NCBI GenBank assembly: GCA_021199335.1
Contig: JAJQIG010000046.1
Span: 195,428 to 259,427 of the forward strand
Source: Oscillospiraceae bacterium
GTDB taxonomy: Bacteria; Bacillota; Clostridia; Oscillospirales; Ruminococcaceae
Direction: 5' to 3'
DNA length: 64,000 bases
The notes beneath the pieces are model-generated. The model ran no database searches, was not told the DNA's origin, and was given only the letters and a program-made list of their open reading frames with translations. Made by a program: the position numbers and the translations under genes. Of this stretch, positions 52,155 through 61,524 are shown in pieces. Position 1 is the first letter of the stretch, and each line of letters begins with the position of its first letter.

Positions 52155-53066
52155 TTATCCAAGCTCCAACATTCTATCGATGCATACCGATGAACGCCTT
52201 ATCTGTTCATCTGACATTTTAATTTCAAGTCCGCCTTTTCCGATAAGGCAATTGTATACATCAATAAGGGTTGTACTCTTCATATTTGGGCAAATGAGCC
52301 CTTTAGAAAGGGTATAAAATGCCTTATCGGGGCAGATGTACTGAAGGTGTTCCGCAATTGAAATTTCCGTTCCGATAATAAATTCCTTTGCATCGGATTT
52401 TATTGCAAAATTAACTATTCCCGATGTTGAACCTATGTAATCTGCGTACTTGCACACTGACGGTTGACATTCAGGGTGAACGAGGAGCAGGGCATTTGGA
52501 TGGGCAGTTTTGGTACTTATTACATCATCCTCCGAAACAGCCGCATGAATCGGGCAGCCGCCCGATATAAGCTTAAAATTCTTCTCAGGAAGCTGTTCCT
52601 TAACATATGCACCAAGGTTGCAGTCAGGAATAAAAAGAATATTTTCATTCTCAATTTTGCGGCAAATTTCTACTGCAGAACTTGAGGTTACACAAACATC
52701 ACAATGCTCCTTGAGTGCTGCTGTCGTGTTAATATATGCCACGACAGTGTACCCAGGATACATTTTTTTGAGCTCAACAAGCTCCTCGGGACTAACTTGT
52801 TCTGCCATGGGGCAACCTGCGGTAGGGCAAGAGAGTATAACTTTCTTATTTGGAGAAAGAATTTTGCACGCCTCAGCCATAAAATGCACTCCGCACATTA
52901 TAAGGGTGTCGTTCTTATCATCCGCTGCAAGCTGAGCAAGCTTAAAAGAATCACCTGTATAATCGGCGACTTCCTGAATTTCCTCAGCTTGATAGCTGTG
53001 CGCAAGAATCGTAACCTTCTTCTCTGTTTTTAAACGAATAATTGCTTCTTGTATATCCTTAATCAT
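52155..53066 (-). CDS. nadA: Quinolinate synthase A
   Basis: 303 residues. The 4Fe-4S ligands are expected from Cys in MCGVHFMAEACKIL, LVHPECQPSVCKYA and SKGLICPNMKSTT, with LSCPTAGCPMAEQ near the substrate site. It condenses iminoaspartate and dihydroxyacetone phosphate in de novo NAD synthesis. The usual partners nadB and nadC are not in this window. It is separated by 18 bases from the AI-2E family gene and probably co-transcribed with it. Confidence 0.95.
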   Translation of the reverse strand: MIKDIQEAIIRLKTEKKVTILAHSYQAEEIQEVADYTGDSFKLAQLAADDKNDTLIMCGVHFMAEACKILSPNKKVILSCPTAGCPMAEQVSPEELVELKKMYPGYTVVAYINTTAALKEHCDVCVTSSSAVEICRKIENENILFIPDCNLGAYVKEQLPEKNFKLISGGCPIHAAVSEDDVISTKTAHPNALLLVHPECQPSVCKYADYIGSTSGIVNFAIKSDAKEFIIGTEISIAEHLQYICPDKAFYTLSKGLICPNMKSTTLIDVYNCLIGKGGLEIKMSDEQIRRSSVCIDRMLELG

Positions 53067-53084
53067 AATAAAAGCTCCTTAAAA

Positions 53085-54407
53085 TTATTGTGAGTCATTG
53101 TCCTTTTTATCATCGTTATCATTGGTTTTCTCATTGTCGTTCTTCTGCTTTCTTGCATTGAGAAAATCAAAAATAGGCTTGCTTACAAGCTCTTTTTTTC
53201 CTACCTGAGGTTTCTTTTCATCACATATGGGCGCATAGTAAGTCCCTGTTTCCACTGAGAGTCCTTTCCGCTTGAGCAGGAAATTCACAAAGTCACTTAT
53301 GAGTGAATATATAACCGCAAATACGGGAACTCCCAAAAGCATTCCTGCGAAACCAAACAATCCTCCTCCGACAAAAATAGCAAACATAACCCAAAACGGT
53401 GAAAGACCTGTTGAATCACCCAGGATTTTCGGACCGAGGATGTTTCCGTCAAACTGCTGGAGAATTACTATAAAAATAACGAATGGTATAACCTGTTTTG
53501 GAGCAGCAACAAGGAGAAGAACCGCACTTGGGATTGCCCCTATAAAAGGTCCGAAGAACGGAATAATGTTTGTAACCCCTATTACAACACTTATCAGTGC
53601 AACGAAATCCATCTTCATGATGGTCATGCATATAAATGTAAGTACCCCAATTATCATTGAATCAAGAAGCTTACCCGAAATAAATCCGCCAAGGGTCTGA
53701 TTAGTGTGGGAGGCAACATTAAGCACTCCTTGAGCAAAATATTTTGGGAATATGGCAGTCACAACCTTGCGCATCTGCGCTATGAATTTCTCCTTGCTGA
53801 AAAGCAGATATATCGCAACGATAAAGCCGATTATAAAATCCTTAAGGCCCATAACAAAACCGATTGCACCATCCTTAAGTTTAACTGCAATATCCGCAAG
53901 CTGCGGGATAAGGTTATTCACAAAATCATTCAGTTTGGGCTGGATTGTGTCAAACTGGGCTTGAACAGCATCGTAAATATCAGGATAGTCCTCAACAAAT
54001 TTGTATATCCATGCTTCAAAGTTGTTCATGTAGGTTGTAAAGTTCCCTGCAATTCCGACAATACTGTCCATAACCTGCGGGAGTAGGATTGATACGATCG
54101 CAATAATTACCGCAATGAGGAAGATTAGGCTGAAAGCAACGCTTATAGCTCTGATAAGCTTGGGATGTTTCTTTTTCTTTTCAATAATCCTTTTCAGGAG
54201 CTTCTCCGACCACATCATAACGGGGTTAATCACATATGCAATTACTATACCCCACGTTATGGGAGCAATCACCTTTGCGAACGATTTAAGCCCGGAGGAA
54301 ATTTTGTCAAATTCTTGAACCACCACTACAAGCAACAGGCATACCGCAAAGGTAATAACCGTATAAACAGCAATTGTAGTATATTTTTTATTGAAATCAA
54401 CCCTCAT
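53085..54407 (-). CDS. AI-2E family transporter (PerM-like permease)
   Basis: 440 residues, eight or so membrane helices. The family hallmark VALISVVIGVTNIIPFFGPF followed by IGAIPSAVLLL is near residue 275, and the preceding GGFISGKLLDSMIIGVLTF segment is clear. A hydrophilic, highly charged C-terminal tail (about 375-440, Lys/Asn/Asp-rich, ending DNDDKKDNDSQ) is an extension not seen in the homologue at 9204-10358. Transport cargo is unknown. Confidence 0.87.
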   Translation of the reverse strand: MRVDFNKKYTTIAVYTVITFAVCLLLVVVVQEFDKISSGLKSFAKVIAPITWGIVIAYVINPVMMWSEKLLKRIIEKKKKHPKLIRAISVAFSLIFLIAVIIAIVSILLPQVMDSIVGIAGNFTTYMNNFEAWIYKFVEDYPDIYDAVQAQFDTIQPKLNDFVNNLIPQLADIAVKLKDGAIGFVMGLKDFIIGFIVAIYLLFSKEKFIAQMRKVVTAIFPKYFAQGVLNVASHTNQTLGGFISGKLLDSMIIGVLTFICMTIMKMDFVALISVVIGVTNIIPFFGPFIGAIPSAVLLLVAAPKQVIPFVIFIVILQQFDGNILGPKILGDSTGLSPFWVMFAIFVGGGLFGFAGMLLGVPVFAVIYSLISDFVNFLLKRKGLSVETGTYYAPICDEKKPQVGKKELVSKPIFDFLNARKQKNDNEKTNDNDDKKDNDSQ

Positions 54408-54584
54408 TTATTATCATCCTTTTTTAAAAGAGTGACGCCATATACAACTTAATATGCTAATTATAACACATTTTACTGCATTTGTAAAGGTTATTGTGCA
54501 AAAACCACTTTAAAACTTTGCGGCAGAGTAATATTTGAATTAGGTAAAATGTAAATCCTTTTTTAAACATTAAACAAAAAATTG

Positions 54585-54613
54585 TTGACATATGTTGTTC
54601 AGTGTGATACAAT
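54585..54613 (+). promoter_or_regulatory. Sigma-A promoter for the GH30-like gene
   Basis: TTGACA (54585-54590), 17 bases, TACAAT (54608-54613), about 42 bases before ATG 54655. Confidence 0.8.
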
Positions 54614-54654
54614 ACAGACATAAATTTGAAGTAGTTTAAATACGGAGGATTGAT

Positions 54655-56109
54655 ATGCAGAATACTATTGTTGTTTCTCCTTGTGCGACATATGAAATTA
54701 ACGGCGGAGTTTTTGAGGGTTGGGGTACCTCACTATGCTGGTGGGCGAACAGAATAGGGTATTCCGATTCGTTGTCGGAGCAAGCAGCGGAGGCTTTTTT
54801 CGGTAAAGATGGTCTGCGAATGAATATTGCGCGTTACAACATCGGTGGCGGTGATGACCCATCTCATAACCACATAAAAAGGACAGATTCCCTGATGCCG
54901 GGATATACTGTATACAATGATGGTAAAGTCTTTTATGACTGGAATGTGGACAATAGGCAGCGTAATGTCCTTTTTAAGGCAATTAATGCCTGCAATGACT
55001 TGATTGTCGAAATGTTTTCCAACTCTCCACCATATTATATGACAAAGAGTGGATGCAGCAGTGGGGGTGCGGATACTCGTGAGGATAATCTGCGTGAGGA
55101 TTGTTATGCTGACTTCGCAAGGTATATCGCAGCAGTGTGTGAGCATTACGAAAAGGTGTGGGGTGTAAAAATCCAGAGCGTTGATGCCATGAATGAGCCT
55201 TATACCGACTTTTGGTGGCAGTACAGCGATAAGCAGGAGGGATGTCACTTTGATTTGGGCGGCTCGCAATCGAAGATTATACTTAAACTCCAATCAGCAT
55301 TGCGTGATGTGGGACTTAATGATGTAATTTTGTGCGGCACAGATGAAACGTCAATAGATACACAGATTGATGCGTTCAATATGCTCTCGGCGGATGCTAA
55401 AAAAGCTTTATCACGTATAGATACACATACATATGGTGGAAACAAACGTGATGAACTAAAGGCTCTTGCTATAAGCAACGGCAAAAATCTATGGATGAGC
55501 GAAGTGGACAGCGGTTGTACTGCCGGAAAAAACGCAGGAGAAATGGGAGCAGCGCTTTGGCTTGCCCAGCGTATTATAGATGACTGCAACGGACTTAATT
55601 GTTCTGCGTGGATCTTATGGCAGACAATAGACAGTCACATTTGTGCTGATGGCTTTAACGGAAACAAGGATAAAGGAATGATTGACCTAAGGAATGGCTA
55701 TTGGGGACTTGCTGTTGCCGACCATGATAATGACAACATAGTTCTTACCAAAAAATATTATGCCTTGGGACAGTTTTCAAGATATATCCGCCCGGGATAT
55801 ACTATGCTAAAATCTTCCGAGTCAACCCTTGCAGCATATGATACTCTGAATAATTGCCTTGTAATAGTATCGATAAACACATCGCCTGATAGCGAAAGAA
55901 AATATTTTGACCTCTCGCAATTTGATGAAATCGGCAGAACTGTACAAGTAATAAGGACAAGCGGAGGTATGAAAAACGGTGAAAATTGGAGGGAGATTTG
56001 TCCCATTACAACCTTGGAGGATGGATTTTATGCAGACACTCTTGCAAATTCAATTACAACATATATAATTGATGATGTAAAGGTTAAAAGTTTGAAATCT
56101 TTATTATAA
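54655..56109 (+). CDS. GH30-like glycoside hydrolase
   Basis: 484 residues with no signal peptide. FEGWGTSLCWWANRIG at the N-terminus and LRMNIARYNIGGGDDPSH are typical of GH30 (TIM barrel with side beta-structure). The acid/base Glu is in DAMNEPYTDFWW (about residue 182) and the nucleophile Glu in KNLWMSEVDSG (about residue 285). A C-terminal beta-domain (about 385-484) completes the fold. Subfamilies include endo-beta-1,6-galactanases and related enzymes; substrate is an inference. Cytoplasmic location suggests action on imported oligosaccharides. It converges with the GH127 gene, with a terminator between. Confidence 0.82.
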   Translation: MQNTIVVSPCATYEINGGVFEGWGTSLCWWANRIGYSDSLSEQAAEAFFGKDGLRMNIARYNIGGGDDPSHNHIKRTDSLMPGYTVYNDGKVFYDWNVDNRQRNVLFKAINACNDLIVEMFSNSPPYYMTKSGCSSGGADTREDNLREDCYADFARYIAAVCEHYEKVWGVKIQSVDAMNEPYTDFWWQYSDKQEGCHFDLGGSQSKIILKLQSALRDVGLNDVILCGTDETSIDTQIDAFNMLSADAKKALSRIDTHTYGGNKRDELKALAISNGKNLWMSEVDSGCTAGKNAGEMGAALWLAQRIIDDCNGLNCSAWILWQTIDSHICADGFNGNKDKGMIDLRNGYWGLAVADHDNDNIVLTKKYYALGQFSRYIRPGYTMLKSSESTLAAYDTLNNCLVIVSINTSPDSERKYFDLSQFDEIGRTVQVIRTSGGMKNGENWREICPITTLEDGFYADTLANSITTYIIDDVKVKSLKSLL

Positions 56110-56117
56110 TATAACTC

Positions 56118-56172
56118 AGGCAAGATGCTCTCACCTATAAGATGGGAACATCTTGCCTTATGTTTTCTTTTT
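56118..56172 (+). terminator. Intrinsic terminator between the GH30 and GH127 genes
   Basis: AGGCAAGATG (56118-56127) pairs with CATCTTGCCT (56149-56158), then TATGTTTTCTTTTT. It ends the GH30 transcript. Confidence 0.75.
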
Positions 56173-56213
56173 ATTGTTTGTCTTATCCCTTAAACTAATG
56201 GGGTTGAACATCT

Positions 56214-58019
56214 TTATTTCTTGGTAAAATAAACTGTGTATTCCTCATCGACAACCTCATAGAGTGGACGAAAAATTATCGATTTTGGCTGATTTCTTGT
56301 TCGCCAGCTATTCTGGCGCCATGGAAACGTGCCATAAGTATGTTCATATTGGGGAATAAACTGTTCGGAAAGTTTCTCTGCGCCGACAATCCCACAGTCG
56401 CTGTCCGTAAGACCTGCAAGGACGATTGGTCCCTCAACAATTGCCGCAAGCTCGGGGGCATCGGGTAAACTTTCAGCGCGAAGTTCGCTCGGGAAATAAA
56501 TCTGCACTGTGTTATCCAGCCAGTCTGCGGTAATGTCTATGACACCATTGCTATTCGGTATGTCTGCTTTTTTGCCATCAATCAAAACCTCGGGTTTACC
56601 CTTTGTCCATGTTGGGATGCGGAGCGAAAGTGTAAACTTGACGTTTTTTTCTGCTTTGATACTAAATTTGATGAGCCAGCGTGACATCTGCCCATCGTCT
56701 TTCTCATCGAAAAACGCCTGATCATTATAATACTTCATACCTGCTGTCTGCTCAATAACAACCTTTTCACTGCCGATTTCCGTTTCATAGCGTGAGGGGA
56801 TATATTGAGCAACAATCAAGCGATTTTCCTCTTCAAAATAAATAAGCTCGGGATAAAGGGTTTGCGCCTGGATCATCGTTCCGTGACAACACCAGAAATC
56901 TCGGGTTTTTGTTCCCCATTTCTTTCTGCTTCCCGGAGAAAGCGGGAGGAAATATGTCGGCATACCCGTAGTCGGATTTTGTTGAGCAAGGAAACCGTTG
57001 TAAAGACAGCGTTCGATATAATCCGCGTATTGCATTTCCCCCGTGAATTTATAAAGGTAAGCGGCGGTTCTCACCATATTGTAAACTGTGCAAAATTCCT
57101 GATTATTACTTCCGAGAAATTGTGCCTGTTTATGTGGCGGAACCCAAAATTCTCCTGAATTTTGACCGCTCGTGCAATACATTCCTCGCTCTGTGACAGC
57201 GCATCTCCAAAATGACTTCATTATTTCAAGCCATTTATTATCGCCTGTGACCTCATAAAGCTTTGCTGCGCCGTGGGTGAAAGGAATGCTTGCGTTTGCA
57301 TGGCAGTTTGTAAGTCCGTCTGTTCCTTTACGTAGGTTTCTGAATAAACCTACATCGGCGTAACGCTTTGCAAGTGTCATATATTTTTCGTCAGCTGTGA
57401 TTTGATAAAGCTCCGCCCACACCTCGAGCATTCCCGCTTCTTCGCCGCTGTAAACAGCATTGGGATTAATTGCAGCAGCCTTCTCCGTCCAGCGGATATA
57501 CCAATCGGAAAGGTGATTGAGAATGTCGATAGCTTGTTCGTTTCCTGTGTATGTATAGGTATCAATAAGTCCGAGAATCGTTTTATGCATAACATACTGA
57601 GGCGACCAAATGTATTTGTTATTTATGAGCTTGTCAAAGTATTTTTCGGGAATAGAGCCTACCCACTCACCGCCGTTAAGCTCTTGGCAGACTGCAAGCT
57701 CGCTTACAATTTTGTTCAGCTTGACTCTAAGCTCTTCATCGTCTTCAAATGCAATCAGCTTTGCGGCAGCGGACATCCAATGCCCCAGAAAATGCCCTCT
57801 AAGCTGGCAAATTGGTGATTCCCAACCCCAATGAAGATCTGAGTTTTCGGGATCATAAACTGCTTGCAAACCCGGGGGAATCACTCCCGCTTCAAGATAA
57901 AAATTTTGAAGCAGAGAGCTACTGTTCAGTTCAAGAAGATATCGGCGATTTAACTCCATTCTTTCACGGAACAATCCGGAAAGTATTTTTACAGATCCTT
58001 TTCTGGCACAACTCGACAT
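56214..58019 (-). CDS. GH127 family beta-L-arabinofuranosidase-like hydrolase
   Basis: 601 residues with no signal peptide. The barrel shows LRGHFLGHWMSAAAKLIAF and an alpha/alpha6 fold. The family zinc/nucleophile set is visible: Glu-x-Cys in NQEFCTVYNMVR (about residue 307) and the Cys pair in FWCCHGTMIQAQTLYPE (about residue 380), matching the nucleophilic cysteine and its zinc ligands in HypBA1. It should release beta-L-arabinofuranose from imported arabino-oligosaccharides. ATG 58019 is chosen; GAGGG lies nine bases upstream, and the GTG five codons earlier overlaps it. It is downstream of purB. Confidence 0.87.
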   Translation of the reverse strand: MSSCARKGSVKILSGLFRERMELNRRYLLELNSSSLLQNFYLEAGVIPPGLQAVYDPENSDLHWGWESPICQLRGHFLGHWMSAAAKLIAFEDDEELRVKLNKIVSELAVCQELNGGEWVGSIPEKYFDKLINNKYIWSPQYVMHKTILGLIDTYTYTGNEQAIDILNHLSDWYIRWTEKAAAINPNAVYSGEEAGMLEVWAELYQITADEKYMTLAKRYADVGLFRNLRKGTDGLTNCHANASIPFTHGAAKLYEVTGDNKWLEIMKSFWRCAVTERGMYCTSGQNSGEFWVPPHKQAQFLGSNNQEFCTVYNMVRTAAYLYKFTGEMQYADYIERCLYNGFLAQQNPTTGMPTYFLPLSPGSRKKWGTKTRDFWCCHGTMIQAQTLYPELIYFEEENRLIVAQYIPSRYETEIGSEKVVIEQTAGMKYYNDQAFFDEKDDGQMSRWLIKFSIKAEKNVKFTLSLRIPTWTKGKPEVLIDGKKADIPNSNGVIDITADWLDNTVQIYFPSELRAESLPDAPELAAIVEGPIVLAGLTDSDCGIVGAEKLSEQFIPQYEHTYGTFPWRQNSWRTRNQPKSIIFRPLYEVVDEEYTVYFTKK

Positions 58020-58118
58020 AATATTTACCCTCACTTATTTTTGACGTAGTCGCTCATCGTCAACCCACGGTTTGATAAAATTCTTATATTTAAATATTCA
58101 AAGCCGCGTATTTCAACC

Positions 58119-59552
58119 TTAAACGCTAAGTTCGGCGGTTTCGTCGAGAATATCCCTGTTTTTATCAAGAATAGGCTTAATGCAGTTTGTGATAAATTCC
58201 TCAGTTTGCTGAGCGCTTCTTCCGGTATAATTTTCGGGAACAAGGTTATTTTCAATTTCAGCGGCGGTTAATCCGAAATAGTCATCTGCGAGAATAAGTT
58301 CGATAAGGTCATTGTCAAGACCTTCTTCTTTAACTCTTTTTCCTGCAAGCATTGAGTATTCACGAATTTTTTCATGAAGAACCTGCCTGTCGCCGCCTTT
58401 CTTTACGGCATCCATCATAATGTTTTCCGAAGCCATAAACGGAAGCTCCTTCATAACCCTTGAATGGATAACCTTGGGGTAAACGACAATTGCGGATGTA
58501 ACATTTATCATAATGTTGAGTACAGCGTCAATCGCAAGGAATCCCTCTGCAACAGAAATACGCTTATTTGCGGAATCATCAAGCGTCCTTTCAAACCACT
58601 GTGTTCCAGATGTGAATGCAGGATTGAGTGAATCTACCATAACATATCTTGCAAGGGCGCAAATTCTTTCGCAGCGCATAGGGTTTCTCTTATAGGGCAT
58701 AGCGGATGAGCCAATCTGATTCTTTTCAAATGGTTCTTCCATCTCTTTGAAATTTTGAAGAATGCGCATATCATTTGCAAATTTCATTGCAGATTGAGCA
58801 ATTCCGCTGAGTGTTGCAAGAATTTGGGAATCAACCTTTCTTGAATAGGTTTGACCCGAAACAGGGACGACAGCATCGAATCCCATTTCCTCGGCAATAA
58901 GCGATTCAAGTTTTTTAACCTTTTCAGTATCACCTTCAAAAAGCTCCATGAACGAAGCTTGAGTTCCTGTTGTACCTTTTGAACCGAGTAGCTTAAGGTT
59001 GTCTATACGATAGTCGATTTCTTCAAGATCCATAAGAAGCTCATTCATCCAGAGTGTAGTACGTTTTCCGACAGTTGTAAGCTGTGCCGGCTGAAGATGT
59101 GTATATGCGAGACATGGCATAGCCTTGTATTCCTCAGCAAATTTCGAAAGCTGATTTAGTACGTTGATGAGCTTGCGCTTAATAACCTTGAGCGCATCCC
59201 TCATAATAATTATATCCGTGTTGTCACCGACATAACAAGAAGTTGCGCCAAGGTGAATTATACCTTTAGCCTTAGGGCAGGCAAGACCATAGGTGTAAAC
59301 GTGCGCCATTACATCATGACGAACCAGTTTTTCACGCTCGGCAGCGGTTTCATAATCGATATTTTCGATATTTGCTTCAAGCTCTTCGACCTGCTCGGCT
59401 GTAATGGGAAGTCCGAGTTTCATTTCAGCTCTTGCAAGCGCAGTCCATAGCTTTCTCCATGTGGTAAACTTCTTATCGGCAGAGAAAATATACTGCATTT
59501 CCTTGCTTGCGTATCTTGTGCAAAAAGGGGATTCATAGCTGTTTGTAGACAT
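58119..59552 (-). CDS. purB: Adenylosuccinate lyase
   Basis: 477 residues. The fumarase/ASL signature SSAMPYKRNPMRCERICALA (about residue 290) contains the mobile catalytic Ser loop, with GATSCYVGDNTDI and TGTQASFMELFEG also typical. It works twice in purine synthesis, splitting SAICAR and adenylosuccinate. The start ATG is preceded by CAGGAG. Its own promoter is upstream; the GH127 gene follows about 100 bases downstream on the same strand. Confidence 0.96.
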   Translation of the reverse strand: MSTNSYESPFCTRYASKEMQYIFSADKKFTTWRKLWTALARAEMKLGLPITAEQVEELEANIENIDYETAAEREKLVRHDVMAHVYTYGLACPKAKGIIHLGATSCYVGDNTDIIIMRDALKVIKRKLINVLNQLSKFAEEYKAMPCLAYTHLQPAQLTTVGKRTTLWMNELLMDLEEIDYRIDNLKLLGSKGTTGTQASFMELFEGDTEKVKKLESLIAEEMGFDAVVPVSGQTYSRKVDSQILATLSGIAQSAMKFANDMRILQNFKEMEEPFEKNQIGSSAMPYKRNPMRCERICALARYVMVDSLNPAFTSGTQWFERTLDDSANKRISVAEGFLAIDAVLNIMINVTSAIVVYPKVIHSRVMKELPFMASENIMMDAVKKGGDRQVLHEKIREYSMLAGKRVKEEGLDNDLIELILADDYFGLTAAEIENNLVPENYTGRSAQQTEEFITNCIKPILDKNRDILDETAELSV

Positions 59553-59587
59553 TTATATAACAACTCCTGTTAATGATAATTTTCTTC

Positions 59588-59616
59588 AGTATAACATATA
59601 AACGAAAGTTTTGCAA
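59588..59616 (-). promoter_or_regulatory. Sigma-A promoter for purB
   Basis: Minus strand TTGCAA (59611-59616), 17 bases, TATACT (59588-59593), about 36 bases before the purB ATG. Confidence 0.7.
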
Positions 59617-60666
59617 GTGATTTTATGCAACATACTTTGCAAATGCTGTACATTTCTGATTATGCCCATGCAAATTCCGTCCGTGCATTATTTCCATTTT
59701 TCAAAATGTACTTTAACCTTCCTCGTAATCGATGGTTTTTATCACTTTAACCCAATAATTCTGCGCAGGCGCAAAAGGCACGTTCATGATTACCCAAAAT
59801 TAAAATGTCTGCATCGCAGTGACAGAACGGCTCGGCAGTTTTGACGTTGGAATCTGCCATTTTATTCAATGTTTTTTTCTTCTGACAATAAAGAAGCTCC
59901 AATTACGTCCTGAGTATTGTATGAAGCTACTTGTCCGAATAATGGCGAATACTTTTCCATTTAAGTATGCTTTCCGCTAATTCCATAATTTTAACTTCAA
60001 ATTAATTGCTATTGGCTTTTGTATGTAAACCATCAACAGGATATAATCCGAAACTGATTTGATGTCAAGCGAATTGTTGCTACGTGTTGCTCAAGAAGTT
60101 GCTGTTTTAAATGAGTAAAGATGCTTATATACTGCATTATCCCAGATAAAAAGACTAACTTGTACATTTTTGTTAAAACTATTATTAATAGTAGATGGAA
60201 TATATTTTACAAAAATGAAGATTTAAAGTTAATGAGGATGATATTCCAAAATACATATAATTTTTACGTTTAGAGTGTATGGATATAGTAGAATTGATTA
60301 ATAGTGTTTGTATATTTAACGGTATGCCATTTTTGGGTGCAGAAATGTAGATAAGAATTATCTTTGATAATTATTTGAAAATTTGAATTTTAAAATAAGT
60401 TATTACACTGCCTACAAGACAATAATATAACAGATGTTGATATACTTTTTACGTATTTGCTTTCGATGAGGAAGAACACTCCTGATTAAATGTTTGCAAA
60501 GTAGCTTTGTAATATTTTAAACTGCCATCACATTTAAATAATATTCGAAAAGAGCGTATAATTTATTGGCTTGCATATTTTATCATTTACACCTTAATGG
60601 TTAGCTAATTGCGAGGTTTTTTATGTTTGACTGTTTTACTTGACACATACCCTAAAAAATCGACTA
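59617..60666. other. AT-rich gene-poor stretch between purB and tRNA-Leu
   Basis: About 1050 bases with no supported gene and more AT-rich than the flanks in its second half. A minus-strand 37-codon frame at 59747-59860 reads EPFCHCDADILILGNHERA, then FCACAELLG, with a CxC...CxC pattern but no Shine-Dalgarno. On the plus strand short coding-like scraps (for example MDIVELINSVCIFNGMPFLG near 60280) are broken by stops, consistent with a decayed gene. No clear repeat, RNA gene or mobile-element end was seen. Confidence 0.5.
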
Positions 60667-60695
60667 TTGACTTTTCTTTTTCAGTGTGTTATAAT
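60667..60695 (+). promoter_or_regulatory. Sigma-A promoter for tRNA-Leu
   Basis: TTGACT (60667-60672), 17 bases, TATAAT (60690-60695), 11 bases before the tRNA 5' end. Confidence 0.85.
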
Positions 60696-60705
60696 TCATA
60701 ATGTT

Positions 60706-60790
60706 GCGGGCGTGGCGGAATTGGCAGACGCGCCAGACTTAGGATCTGGTGTCTTTCGATGTGCAGGTTCAAGTCCTGTCGCCCGCACCA
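60706..60790 (+). tRNA. tRNA-Leu (anticodon TAG)
   Basis: 85 bases including an encoded CCA. Acceptor GCGGGCG (60706-60712) pairs with CGCCCGC (60780-60786). The anticodon stem CCAGA/TCTGG encloses loop CTTAGGA (anticodon TAG, reading CUA and CUN). A long variable arm, as in class II tRNAs, and the GGTTCAAGTCC T-loop are present. This gives Leu identity by the TGGCGGAATTGGCAGACGCG D-arm start. It has its own promoter and terminator. Confidence 0.97.
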
Positions 60791-60795
60791 GAAAA

Positions 60796-60825
60796 AGGGC
60801 CGTAAAGTTTGTATTTTACGGCTCT
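60796..60825 (+). terminator. Intrinsic terminator after tRNA-Leu
   Basis: AGGGCCGTAAA (60796-60806) pairs with TTTACGGCTCT (60815-60825, one G-T pair), six bases after the tRNA. Confidence 0.7.
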
Positions 60826-61021
60826 CTGTCATTTTAATCGGAGATTCACTTGAACTACCATGGGGAGATTATTTTTTACTTAGATTCAAGGGAATATGAA
60901 AGGATTACTTGAAATGCGTTTTTGTTTTTTAAAGAACATACTAAATTTTCACAGGGATGGGGCAGAGAAGAGATTAAATTTATTAAAAATGCCAAAAAAC
61001 AAAACAATTTTGAAAAAACTC
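60826..61021. other. AT-rich spacer between tRNA-Leu and rpsO
   Basis: About 200 bases with no supported gene; a 47-codon Lys/Leu-rich frame (60896-61039) runs into the rpsO promoter and lacks a Shine-Dalgarno. With the rpsO leader the gene-free gap is about 400 bases. Confidence 0.4.
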
Positions 61022-61050
61022 TTTACAAATGAGATTTAATGTGTTATAAT
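61022..61050 (+). promoter_or_regulatory. Sigma-A promoter for rpsO
   Basis: TTTACA (61022-61027), 17 bases, TATAAT (61045-61050), giving a leader of about 130 bases. Confidence 0.75.
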
Positions 61051-61056
61051 GTGCTT

Positions 61057-61189
61057 GTTGTGCGTGCGTATGTGTGCGAAAACAACATGAATACCGCTGA
61101 CTCGGATTGCGGGTTAAGCCCTGATGGGGATTGTGCCTTTCCGTTTTCTGTGTTAACAGGTAAATATTTTAAAATGAGGTGTATTAATT
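61057..61189 (+). promoter_or_regulatory. Structured rpsO leader, candidate S15 autoregulatory site
   Basis: The untranslated leader holds TGTTG (near 61059) pairing with CAACA (near 61085) around a GU-rich loop, then a nested pair of helices (CCGC/GCGG and GGG/CCC around 61095-61125) ahead of the GAGGTG ribosome site. rpsO is commonly repressed by free S15 binding its own leader, but the exact fold here is not proven. Confidence 0.4.
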
Positions 61190-61456
61190 ATGATGCTCAA
61201 AGAAGAAAAAACAGCCATTATTGAGGCTAACAGATTGAGTGAAAACGACACAGGTTCTCCTGAGGTTCAGATTGCTATTCTCACAAAGAGAATCAATGAC
61301 CTTAACGCTCATCTCAAAACACATCAGAACGACCATCATTCGAGAAGAGGTCTTCTTAAGATGGTTGGTCACAGACGTAATCTTCTCAATTACCTTATGA
61401 AGAAGGATGTTAACAGATATCGTGCAACAATTGAAAAGCTCGGTATTCGTAAGTAA
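61190..61456 (+). CDS. rpsO: 30S ribosomal protein S15
   Basis: 88 residues, the standard S15 length. Motifs [19 protein letters not shown], and then [20 protein letters not shown] with RRNLLNYL, are diagnostic. It binds 16S rRNA in the platform of the small subunit. GAGGTG is eight bases before ATG 61190; the next codon is also ATG (61193), so the mature start is ambiguous by one residue. The rpsO-pnp order is widespread. A strong hairpin separates the two genes. Confidence 0.97.
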   Translation: MMLKEEKTAIIEANRLSENDTGSPEVQIAILTKRINDLNAHLKTHQNDHHSRRGLLKMVGHRRNLLNYLMKKDVNRYRATIEKLGIRK

Positions 61457-61470
61457 AAAGTGTTTGCAGA

Positions 61471-61507
61471 GGCAGTAAGTAAAGGCAATCGCCTTTACTC
61501 TGCCTTT
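61471..61507 (+). terminator. Hairpin terminator between rpsO and pnp
   Basis: GGCAG-TA bulge-AGTAAAGGC (61471-61486), loop AATC, then GCCTTTACT-CTGCC (61491-61504) and a short T-run. It is probably a partial terminator or a processing site. Confidence 0.65.
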
Positions 61508-61524
61508 AATGCGTTTTATCGGAA

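Noticed and set aside
59611..59844. 77-codon plus-strand frame near purB
   Set aside because: No ribosome site, low-complexity Phe/Arg/Lys text, and it overlaps the purB promoter.
60640..60837. 65-codon frame across tRNA-Leu
   Set aside because: It simply reads through the tRNA gene.
60896..61039. 47-codon frame between tRNA-Leu and rpsO
   Set aside because: Lys/Leu-rich text expected from AT-rich DNA, no ribosome site, and it runs into the rpsO promoter.
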